From Globomyces pollinis-pini (taxonomy: Eukaryota > Chytridiomycota > Chytridiomycetes > Rhizophydiales > Globomycetaceae): 51,711 nucleotides of DNA. Every line of letters starts with the position of its first letter. Position 1 is the first letter of the stretch. Both the position numbers and the translations under genes were made by a program. The notes under the pieces are model-generated. The model was not told the DNA's origin, searched no databases, and saw only the letters and a list, made by a program, of their open reading frames with translations. Shown piece after piece: positions 1 through 9,269 of this stretch. The stretch covers positions 1 through 51,711 of the forward strand of contig MU621208.1 in NCBI GenBank assembly GCA_025399215.1. Reading direction: 5' to 3'.

Positions 1-203
1 TACTGTTGAGTTTAAGTTAAAGAGAAAAATAAAATTATTCTCAGTTTAAGCTTTCTGCGCCACATCCGCCTAAAATCGAAAGGCTGTGTGTCAAAGCAAT
101 TGGGCTTAACTGAATGACGAACTATTACGCAATTATGATGCAATTCATCTCGATCCATCTTGATTCATCATTTAATAATTATTCCGTAATGTTTCATGTA
201 AAG

Positions 204-210
204 TATAAAT
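204..210 (+). promoter_or_regulatory. TATA-box-like element
   Basis: A TATAAAT heptamer lies 36 bp upstream of the ATG at 246, a normal TATA-to-start distance for a compact promoter. The flank is otherwise AT-rich without clear motifs. It could equally belong to a decayed long terminal repeat of the retroelement downstream. Confidence 0.3.
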
Positions 211-245
211 AGACAGTAGTTTCTCTTAATAAAATACAACTCTCA

Positions 246-518
246 ATGGAACATTACCTTATTGTAACGCCCGCTTCGCCCCTTTCTCATTATATACGAG
301 ATGTGTGCGATCTGGGATTTTATTTTTATCACTGTCGGCTGCCATTCACTCAACTATTCAAGAAAGAGAATGCAATGACAGTGATACGGGAAATTAACAG
401 TTTAGATGAACAAGATTTGTACTGGTTTAGAAAGGCTACTGAATCAAACGAATGGGATCCGCAAAACCTAATTAGTTCATATATTTATACTAGTGTATGT
501 ATCAGACCAATCGGATGA
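246..518 (+). CDS. Unrecognised 90-residue ORF, possibly a relic
   Basis: I do not recognise this protein. It opens at an ATG shortly after a TATA-like box and reads 90 codons with no evident signal peptide or membrane segment. A second open frame rich in Asp/Glu follows immediately in another frame, as though one reading frame had been shifted. It lies just upstream of a broken retrotransposon polyprotein, so it may be part of that element or unrelated degenerate sequence. Being a real gene is unproven. Confidence 0.2.
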   Translation: MEHYLIVTPASPLSHYIRDVCDLGFYFYHCRLPFTQLFKKENAMTVIREINSLDEQDLYWFRKATESNEWDPQNLISSYIYTSVCIRPIG

Positions 519-603
519 TGAAGACGTTGACCAAGAAGTCTCAGCGACGCAAGAGCTTTGAGCCAATTCTCTTCACCGTCCTGATAACTCCCCAACCGCT
601 GTT

Positions 604-1240
604 CAAAGAAGAATATTAGAGAACCTAGATCGTTTTTGGGACTTATACAATACTTTGCTCGGCACTTAGATCATTTGGCTGATGAGCTCAAATCGTTGAG
701 TGGACTGGTTAAGAAAGGAGCAAGATGGCGATGGACTGAATTGGATGAAAACTGTTATTGGACTATCATAAAGAAACTAACAACGGCACCGATTCTCAAA
801 ACTTTTGATACTAAAAAATGAACTGATGTTATCAACTGGTGCTTCAAATACGCAATTGGCGCGGTATTAGAAGAGTATGAGGAAGATGGGAAGCTTAGAT
901 TAGTTGCCTATTATTCAAAGAAGTTTACGGAAGCAGAATTAAATATTTACCTTACGAGAGGGAAGCTTTGGCCCTAGTCTGTGCCTGCAGACATTGGCGC
1001 CATTATCTACTAGGACGGAAATTTATTGCGTGGACTGATAATTCTGCTGGCGCTAGTTAGTGAATAACTCTGATCCTTATGGGAGGAAGATGAGGTGGTG
1101 CCAAGTGTTGGCTGATTTTGATATGATGATCTATCATAGATTAGGGTTAGGGTTTATTGGATACGAAAAGACCCAAGTAGTTGAACAGTTTGCAAAAGCC
1201 TTATGTAAAGTTTGCAATATTTAATGGGATAGAGCTGGAA
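604..1240 (+). pseudogene. Ty3/gypsy-type reverse transcriptase-RNase H remnant (broken)
   Basis: Translated pieces in shifting frames match the end of the reverse transcriptase and the RNase H region of Ty3/gypsy LTR retrotransposons. The connection segment with an FLGLIQYF-like motif is near 633-660. The TTAPIL segment follows near 780. An RNase H segment with AIGAVLEE and YYSKKF is at about 850-930. The DPYGR...RW...LADFD block, which normally precedes the tether to integrase, is near 1074-1125. The reading frame is interrupted by a stop near 820 and by several shifts, so it cannot make a working polyprotein. No integrase or gag could be followed beyond it and no paired LTRs were found. 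This is an old fungal transposon fragment. Confidence 0.8.
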
Positions 1241-1469
1241 GTGAACAAATTATCAAAGATAGTATAACTAGGTCGGTTCTTATTCAGGCTGATGACATGT
1301 GGTGGCGTGGAGCTAAACGATATTCTTAGGGCGAAGATTATTGTTTATGATGACAAGTAAGAATGGCAAGCCATTAGCAAAATGGCTTGCACAAGAAAGA
1401 TTCTTGCATTAAGCAATTGTTCCAAATTCCAGCAGTTTAAATTTGTGCAGGTAAAGCAAGCAATGGCGC

Positions 1470-1506
1470 TGCCATTAGAGGTTAGAGCTTACAACCCCTA
1501 ATGGCA
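1470..1506. repeat. Short palindrome related to the larger one downstream
   Basis: TGCCATTAG (1470-1478) is mirrored by CTAATGGCA (1498-1506), with GGTTAGAGC-like sequence between. The same core (CTAATGGCA with AACC) forms the tip of the bigger hairpin at 1617-1736, so this looks like a second, shorter member of the same foldback family. Confidence 0.6.
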
Positions 1507-1616
1507 GTGGCATTTTATACTGAAAATAATCCCTATTGTGCCACTATACTGAATATTTTAACTGCAAATTAACTCAATTGAATATGTTAACAGCAGATTA
1601 AGTTTGTAAACCCTAA

Positions 1617-1736
1617 GTTAAAATATTCAATATAGTGCTTTACAAGCCCTAACCACTAATGGCAGTGATAAATTAGAGGTTAGGGTGACTGCCATTAGTG
1701 GTTAGGGCTTCTAAACACTATATTGAATAATTTAAC
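1617..1736. repeat. 120-bp imperfect palindrome (foldback/MITE-like)
   Basis: Left arm 1617-1666 and right arm 1688-1736 are inverted copies of about 50 bp with only a few mismatches and one 1-nt length difference, separated by a 21-nt loop. A direct partial copy of the right arm's outer part (CACTATA-TGAATA-TTTAACTGCAAAT) occurs at about 1541-1569. There is no coding capacity. This fits a miniature foldback element or the inverted termini of a non-autonomous transposon. Confidence 0.85.
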
Positions 1737-1951
1737 TGCAAATAAAAGAATATATAGGTTTCTGAGTGACTTGGTGTTAAAAGAGTTTTTCCCCCTAAGT
1801 CCCTTCCTTCACCACCAAATTGGGGGTGGCAATTTTTATCATCTAATATTGATTTTTATCACCAAATGAACAAATTCCATTTTACCTACTACTTTGGGGG
1901 TGGCACTTTTTGCCTCTATAATATAATATAATATATAGTATTAGATTTCCA

Positions 1952-2024
1952 TTAGAAGAAGAAGATGGGCAAGCCCTAAATATCATCAATTAGAAGAAGA
2001 CGGGCAAGCCCTAAATATCATCAA
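1952..2024. repeat. Two-copy tandem repeat, 38 + 35 bp
   Basis: The unit beginning TTAGAAGAAGA and ending CCCTAAATATCATCAA occurs at 1952-1989 and again at 1990-2024. The copies differ by a 3-bp GAA expansion and one substitution. It is a recent local duplication in non-coding sequence. Confidence 0.9.
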
Positions 2025-3033
2025 ATCCAAACAGAGAAATGTTATTCTAGATCACGTTTGTGAGGAAGTTCTGGCCTACCATATAGGTGCTCTTGAATAT
2101 GGTGTAACTCAGCAGAATGATAACCCTAATGTCACGCAAGATTTGATAGTTCAATGCACAATAGAGTCGATTCGTTCGGAAGAACTCATAAATTGATTTC
2201 TCACAACTTTCTCAAAATCGCATGAGTTGATGTTAGTGTGTCATGAGTTGATTGGTATCTTACTATTGATTGGTATCTTTATAATGGTGTACATGTTGGT
2301 TTACACCATTTGAAATGATAAATTGAAAGTGTTAAAAAGACCCCGGACCCTAACCCTATCTTTGCCTACTTGTAGTCTTTTATGAACATTTTTAGAAGAG
2401 TGAACCGTTTACTTTGGGGAGTATCTTTTTCATTATCCTACAAGTGGGCAAACCTTAAATAAAATTTTTACCTTTGCTTTGGCCACTTGAAGTAAATAAG
2501 AAGAATCAGTTTCATATTTCTTTGCAGTATGAATATCTTGATGTGGCGTGGATTTCATAATCATATCAATGTTCCACCTCCCCAAATAGCAAGCAGGGGA
2601 TTATAATTACTTTTTTTGTATTTTCTTATATCATCGGCTGTAAAATCTTTTAAAGGTTTTTAGCATCACTATATCTACCGTATTGATGACCATCTGGATA
2701 CATGAGTTTGATTTTCTTTTCCCAACATGAGGGAGGGGCAGTTGTCTATCATGGTATTATAAGTGCTTGGCTGCGGATTTGTATAATATCTATATATTAT
2801 CGTCGTTGCTTGTTGCTTTTGTCACTTGAACGCAATTCGGCTAATTCATCCATGTGATTACTCAAATTTGGACAACTACTTGTTTTGCACATTTTAAAAT
2901 TAGTTTCGTTTTCTCAAAAAAGTACGGATCTTTTTCATTGAGTTGTACTTATCATCCATCCCTAAAGCGTTTATTAATTCAATAAATCCATCGTTGGTTA
3001 TGTTTTGTGTAATTTAACATAAGGATATTATCT
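2025..3033. other. Non-coding or degenerate stretch
   Basis: No gene is supported. A 55-codon open stretch at about 2030-2195 (+) and broken minus-strand stretches near 2660-2700 (YPDGHQYGRYSD-like) and 2890-2990 (DGFIELINALG-like) read like protein fragments in shifting frames. They may be outlying pieces of the minus-strand relic described next. Confidence 0.4.
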
Positions 3034-3372
3034 TTACCTTAATATTAAGAAGTTTAAGTGACAGCACCAATCGATCCTCACCAAGAAAGGTAACTGATTC
3101 TTCAGTGATAATTGATAATTTAGTAGTTGAAGGATCCTTAGTAAATTGAAATCAATATCGCTTAAAACTATTGGGGAGTTAGCTGAGCAAGAGTCGCGTT
3201 CTTCAACATGTTTTTCGCAAGCTGAATCAGTATTGGATGAAAACAACAGGTGTGATACTATTCGAGCGCTTTTTTTGTGTCTGAAGTAAGTGCTTTTTGA
3301 GACGTTTGTATTACAACAAGAACAATGATCCGTTTTGATTGGTTGCATTAATTCACCGATGATTCTAATCAA
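3034..3372 (-). pseudogene. Probable transposon-derived zinc-motif fragment
   Basis: The 112-codon reading frame starts with a C-x2-C...R-H zinc-ligand-like motif (CSCCNTNVSKSTYFRH) within its first 35 residues. Short Cys-Cys...Arg-His motifs of this kind are common at the N-terminus of fungal cut-and-paste transposase-type ORFs. Broken minus-strand fragments downstream (2660-2990) would fit the rest of such a protein, but frames shift repeatedly and no catalytic triad is recognisable. The family assignment is a guess. It could also be an unrelated short ORF. Confidence 0.3.
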
Positions 3373-3623
3373 AAGTAAAAACGAATATCATTATTTTGCT
3401 TATGCTTTTGAACAGATCGGAAGAAGAGCCAGGAACTGATTTGAAGGACTCTCTGTGCGCATTACGTGGAATTCTTATATAATAGGGAGTTTCAAAAGTA
3501 TTCAAAAAAGCAGAAAATAAAAACCACCCATTTTGAATATAAAAGTACTTATTATACAATTTACCTAATCTTTGAAGCGTATAACTTCAATTGAAAAAAA
3601 CATTCAAATAAGAAAGGATTTCA

Positions 3624-3845
3624 ATGTTCTCTTCTCTTTCGGAGAATTTAAAACTTTTCTTTCACACAAAACATTCAAAAATGCCTAATCTTTCAGAGAG
3701 TCAATGTAATTTGCAACAAATAGAACAAATGATTTTTGAACTTGCTATGTACAAACATTTAGAGATCTGGGGATCTGAAAAAGAAATGAAGATGGAAAGA
3801 GAAATTGAACAATGGATGCATTTGAAAGGAAGTATACAGTCTTGA
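3624..3845 (+). CDS. Small unrecognised ORF, 73 residues
   Basis: An ATG-started frame of 73 codons. The second half is charged and amphipathic (Glu/Lys/Met-rich) and would form a helix. There is no signal peptide, membrane segment or known motif. It sits alone between degenerate sequences, and no splice partners were found. It is listed because it is intact and protein-like in composition, but it may be chance. Confidence 0.2.
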   Translation: MFSSLSENLKLFFHTKHSKMPNLSESQCNLQQIEQMIFELAMYKHLEIWGSEKEMKMEREIEQWMHLKGSIQS

Positions 3846-6080
3846 AGAAATCTTGTTGCAAGGTATAGAATTTTAATTTTAATAATTTTAATTGATCAAT
3901 AGATTGTAATCTTTGGAAGTTAGAGACATCATTTTTAATCTGAGTGAATCCGATTTTAAACAACAGCTACGAATGAGTAAATCTTCATTTCTGCAAAAAT
4001 AAAAGTCACAACAAGCAAAAACAAGCGTGCGTTCTGTTAGCAGTTACCTTAGAACGAATAGGTAAGGAAGGCAATGGTGTGTCTGTTGATCGTTTTAATG
4101 GCCTAATATATAAACCCTTTTCTAAAATAATTTATTTGGGGCTGTATTTGCTGTCTGTTGTTGATAAAGCCAATATGATAAGCCATATTCTGACAGTTTC
4201 TCCCATGAATCAGCTATTGATTTCGACATTAATCCTCTTGAAACTTTGGGTTTAGGTGAATCCTTGACATGATCAATTATAAACTGTTCTTGATAGGCGC
4301 CAACGTGTCTTTGAAAGGGCGGTTTATACCAACATTTAACATTTTAGTCATGTTAGGTGATAATGTAGCATCCAACGTTTTGGAACAAGAAAAATTGACA
4401 GCGGACTTTTAATAGCGGTTTACGATTTAAAAACACTCCGATTGTTGATGGGGATCGTATGATGATACTACTGATTTTAAGTGTCAACTTGGTCAGCCAT
4501 TTCCTTGAACAAAGATAGCCGATTATATTGCTTTTATGCGTTAAGCCGTTGATGAGCATAATGGAACTTTCTTAGAAGCAATTTACATTATGGCTAATCC
4601 AATGCAATAGAATGTTAATAATCTTTTTATTTAAATGAATTACTTTCTATGTTTTATTAAAATAGAAAATTTTCTGTACCTGCTGGGTGTATATCAATGG
4701 GAAGCCATATCACTGATTACCTGCCATTTTCTTGTCACGGGAGCGCTTTAATCATAATTTGATCAAATAGGAAGAGAGCGCAACCCACAACAAAGATATT
4801 TACGGTCGTGTTTGGTAAATTTTCGCTTATTCGCCGAAAAATTTCATTTAAAGTTTGTTTGCTGCAGCTTTTTCAATCAGTTTTAGGATAACTTTTGAAA
4901 GACATGGTGCGAAATGTTGTATAGTGTTACGGCTATATGCCAGCAGTTGATTGTAAGCTTTGAGGACGTGTTATGAAAACGGTTTAGGAATTGCTAAAAT
5001 ATATCTGATATATATGACTGTTAAAGTTTGAGGTTTCTTAAATAACCCTTATGGCTATAAGAATCTGTCAAAATCAAATTGCTGCTCAATATATAAGTCA
5101 AATTGCTACTAACTATAAGATCAATTATCGCACAAAACGGACGGTGATAGAGACTTATTCTGAATCTTCATACGCAAAGAACCCAAATATGTGCTCGGAC
5201 TCGAGATTTACAATCGATATATACATTCCTCGGTGTTTTTGCGACTGAAACAGGAACACTTGCATAAGATCTATTTCAGATAGTTTTAATCCGTAATTTC
5301 AGATGGTTACCAAACCCTAAATCATCCAACACACAATTTTTTTTGTGTTGCCAGGATAGTTTGAATAGTCAAATTGTTCAGGTAATCTACGTTACTTCCT
5401 GCATTCGCCTCGCTTACCAGCTTATTTAACAACACCCCAATGATAAATCGGCACATTTAACTATAGGAAATCATTCCCACTTGATGTCTTTGTGTTGTGC
5501 CAGCTCGCTCTAAAAGTGAGGATTCTGGGAATCTTTTATAATCATTTAGTCTAAATCCCGTTGAATTGGTTCTCGATAGTGCCCTTGAAAAAACTCTAAT
5601 GGTTCTCGATAGTGTCCTTGAAGAAACTCTAATGGGGTTGTAGATTTTGTGAAAAACGGGGTCCACAAAAGTGACTTTTGATATATGTATTTTTCTATTG
5701 TTTTGTAAAATATCAGAGATGTTGAAGAAGATACCCATTTATGGTTGAGTTGCAAAATAAAGCTGCGAACTCTAGCAAAGACGGCTATTTTGATTGCAAC
5801 AATTGTTGGAGTACTATGTAAATAAAAGTTAGATATTTTAGATTTTTAAGATATTTTGAAAGCCGTCTAAGTGATGCTGATTCGCATACCTTATAACATT
5901 CTCTGAGATGATATTATTGAGGGACTTGTACGGGTTAGTAATTAAAGTTTACGATTTAGCAAAACCTCCATCATAATCTCCATCGTTCTAAAATTAGTTT
6001 TGGTAGACTAAAAGCGTGTATAATTTTGATAGAGAATATATTTAAGAGTGTTTAGTACAGTGTGATTCTCATTCTAGAAA
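3846..6080. other. Gene-poor stretch with no supported gene
   Basis: Only short open frames occur here (for example 4353-4559 minus, 5051-5248 plus, 5457-5755 minus), with no recognisable motif and no plausible splicing into longer products. Fragments near 4050-4560 look protein-like in places but are full of stops, consistent with decayed sequence. The one clear structure is the 33-bp tandem repeat at 5568-5633. Confidence 0.5.
5568..5633. repeat. Two-copy 33-bp tandem repeat
   Basis: GGTTCTCGATAGTG...CTCTAAT is repeated head to tail (5568-5600 and 5601-5633) with two substitutions. The 33-bp length keeps the reading frame, so minus-strand ORFs across it show an 11-residue repeat. No gene is otherwise supported here. 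Confidence 0.9.
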
Positions 6081-6143
6081 AGAAGGTTGAGTCGCGTTAT
6101 TATTTGTAACTTTTTAAATCATTTGGAAACTAGCAATTGTGGA

Positions 6144-9100
6144 ATGGAAAAAACTTCGGATGAATGGAGTTGGGATTCCATGATGTTGGATGATGATATT
6201 TCTGTAGCGGATGAGCTGAAAGGAAGAGGAGAAATTGGTTTATCCAAAAGCCAAAATAGAGTACGAATAGAAACTTATAACGTTTAAACTGAAATATTCA
6301 TTCACTACTTTAAATTTACTCCATCTTATACTAATTTTTTCAACCAGACTGATGAAGAAATCAAGTTATATATGGTTGACGACCGATTCAATGAAATAGA
6401 AAGAGTGATTCATATTCTGAAGTATATGATAGTATGATAACATTAGAAATGGACAAGTTACGCAGAAATATGGTGCATTAAATTCTTTTAAGAAACTCCT
6501 CAACACAAGTCAGAAAGACTCATTTTTGGACCTGATTCTCCCATTGGCGATGGTATATGCGCTTTATCTGAAATTTTACAATTAGGAATTAACAAATAAT
6601 GAAAATAATCGTTATTTGTTGGAACTTGGATCAATTTTAACGGAGCTGATACCCAAAATACCGGTGGTGCGTGTCCCCCGGATCTTAAACCAAGCGAAAG
6701 TTCTTATTCAACATAAAAATGAAGGTATTCGTTTTTAATTTCCATTTTATATGCAGAAATCGTTAGAATTTGGAAAGATGTGTTTGTGACATGTATCAAT
6801 CGCCTCCCTGTGGGAGACTCGAGTATCAACCAGCATGTAAGACTAATTTGTTTGATTTTTATGCAAAGGTCATGCCAATTATTGGTGAAAATGTTGGTTT
6901 GGCCCAACCGCCAGTTCAAAGAATTTGGTGTGGTCGAGTCTTGGGTGTATCAGCAAACAAAATTGATCCAAAAATGTAATAGTTTAATCTGAACTTGTAG
7001 GATTGAGAGTGTAATTTTCCCCAGAGTCATAAAACTTTGTCAAGACACAGATTACGAAGTCAGGAAATCAATGTGTTTGCAGCTGGGTTCAATAATTAAT
7101 AGTCTGGGGTAATTGCGTATAATCTTAGTTTAGCTTTCTGAAAACCAAAAAGGCATTATTTTGTGAATATATGGAATTGATAAAGGATGAAGAGGGTGTG
7201 GTACAACAAGCAGCATTAGCCAGTCTGATGGACATCTCCGATTCACTAGATTCGGAGACTAAGCAAGTATTTCTCATACCGCTGTGGAAAAAGTTGACTT
7301 CAGACCCTACACCAAAACTTATTGACTCCATCACTGAACTATTTGGAAAATTTTTCTGGGCGGCGCGAAGTAAATACAATGCTTGTATATTTACGTGATA
7401 GATGAACTGTCTGACACCGACAAGTCTTTATTTCTTTCATTTTATCAGTCAAGAGTTGCATCAGAAAACACAACTCACAAAGAATATTGTGTATTCTACT
7501 TTCCAGTAACTATATTTAATTCTAAATTAAAGGCAATTGTGAACGTTTTAAAAGCTAAAAACTTTGAACAAAACAACTTGGATAAGATACTAGAATCCTT
7601 TGTATTGGAAGACAACCCAGTGATTCTAGAGTCGATAGCAAGCTCCTTACATGAAGTGATTTTATACCTATTAATATTAGGTGGCTATTTTACTTGGAAA
7701 GCTTTCCTTTCGTTATTTGAAGGATGCGTTGTTGAAGCTGCTAAATAACCCACATGAATCAGTGATGCTGAAACTGTTTCAGGGACTAAATGATACTTTG
7801 AAAAGCTTTATAATGGATGAATCTATTAAGAAAGTAACAGTGAATTGACTTACAAAGTTAGTCCGGCTACCTAGATACGTTATTCAAATGTATAATTGAA
7901 AAACAGAAACGATATGAATCTACTCCAAACATCAATTGGCGGTCGCATTTGAAAATATTAAGATCTTTTTCAATTTTCCCAAACATATTTGAAGCGGAAC
8001 TAGTATCAGAGCATTGTGTTCCACCTTTATTCAAAATACTATATGAAGTAAAATCACATCGTTGACCATTTTAGCCATACCCAACGCCAATCAAATATCA
8101 AGTCATCAAAATATTAGTGACCTATCTACGGGAAATCAATCGCTTAGATCACATAGAAACCATTCTGAGACATTTACTAGGTAAAATTCAAATTCACTAA
8201 TACCTTGAAGACATCAAGGAAGATAAAAGCTATCATCATCGAATGCTCTTTTTTGATATATGTGAACAAGTCATGCTAATTTTCTCACAAAAATTCTTTA
8301 GATCCTATTTTTTGAATGGATACCTCTCTTTGTCTAGAGATACAGTGGTAAATATGCGATTACGATATATATCTTTATTGCCAATGGTACGACATACAAT
8401 CAGAAATACAAGAGATAGTCTGTTGCTTAGTAGATTGATTGATGCCACCGAACCTTTGGCCACACGCGATCCCGAATCCGATGTCTTGAATGCCATGTCA
8501 CAATTCTATGGTCGATACGGACTACTCAATTCACCCGACTGTTGTCGTAACAAAACGAAATCCTCCAACAATCAAGATTTTATTGGATTGGAAAACACAA
8601 AATCACAACTACAAAAAAATGATTCAATAATGAGTTTAACAGATGAGTGTTTGATTAAATTAAACGATTGGGAAATCATGGATGCTGATGATATTGATAG
8701 TCAAAAGGAAGAAAGGGAAAACAATCAAAGCTTATTTCAATTAGGATTAGATTGGAATAACAAAAAAAGAGAAGCCGAAAAGAAGGATATAACAAAGAAA
8801 TTACCTTCATTCGCAACACCTGGGAAAAAAAGTACAATAACACCTATAGCTCCATCTTCAACTGCTAGAAAACCTACGTTAGTTGAGAAACCTGCCACAC
8901 CAAGTTCACAATCAAATACTCAAAAAAGCTTACCCAAACGAGGTAAATTAATAATTTGCTAATTGTAGATGGGCCTTCTGGACCACTTCCATCGCTCCCT
9001 AACAATATCACTCAGGCTAAAAAAACTAACGCTGAAGAGTTGAAGGCATTGGAAGCTGAAATAAAGAAGGTAAATTTATCATATTGGTTAACTGTAGAAA

Positions 9101-9196
9101 AAAATGGCGTTGCTTAATAATCCTAGAGCTGGTGCATCAAGGTCAGCCGGAGAAAGAGTAATTAATTACTTACTAATATTTAGAAATCATAATTAA
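6144..9196 (+). CDS. PPP4R4-like protein phosphatase 4 regulatory subunit (HEAT repeats)
   Basis: This is a HEAT-repeat regulatory protein whose exons follow the order of animal PPP4R4, an inhibitory partner of the PP4 catalytic subunit. Recognisable blocks are DEEIKLYMVDDRFNEIERV near 6350, KLCQDTDYEVRKSMCLQLG near 7035, MELIKDEEGVVQQAALASL at 7171, and FDICEQVMLIFSQKFF with VVNMRLRYISLLPMVR at about 8255-8400. A charged low-complexity tail follows from about 8600. The start is taken as the ATG at 6144, giving an acidic N-terminus. Introns are inferred at about 6280-6347, 6415-6464, 6724-6755, 6977-7003, near 7390, and near 8945 (26 nt). The C-terminal exon end at 9196 assumes splicing near 9070-9097. 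Several middle exons (7400-8240) are only roughly placed. The family assignment rests on remembered motif similarity and is probable rather than proven. Confidence 0.7.
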
Positions 9197-9269
9197 AATC
9201 GAAAATGAACATTTATTTTAATATATTGTTGTTGATAGATGTATCATTGTAAAAAATGACCAATGAAAT

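Noticed and set aside
1138..1154. TTAGGGTTAGGGTTT telomere-like run
   Set aside because: Only two to three units and embedded in the RNase H relic; scattered CCCTAA words nearby are not tandem. Not enough to call a telomere or interstitial telomeric repeat.
4353..4559. 68-codon minus-strand frame
   Set aside because: No motif, surrounded by stops in all frames; likely decayed sequence.
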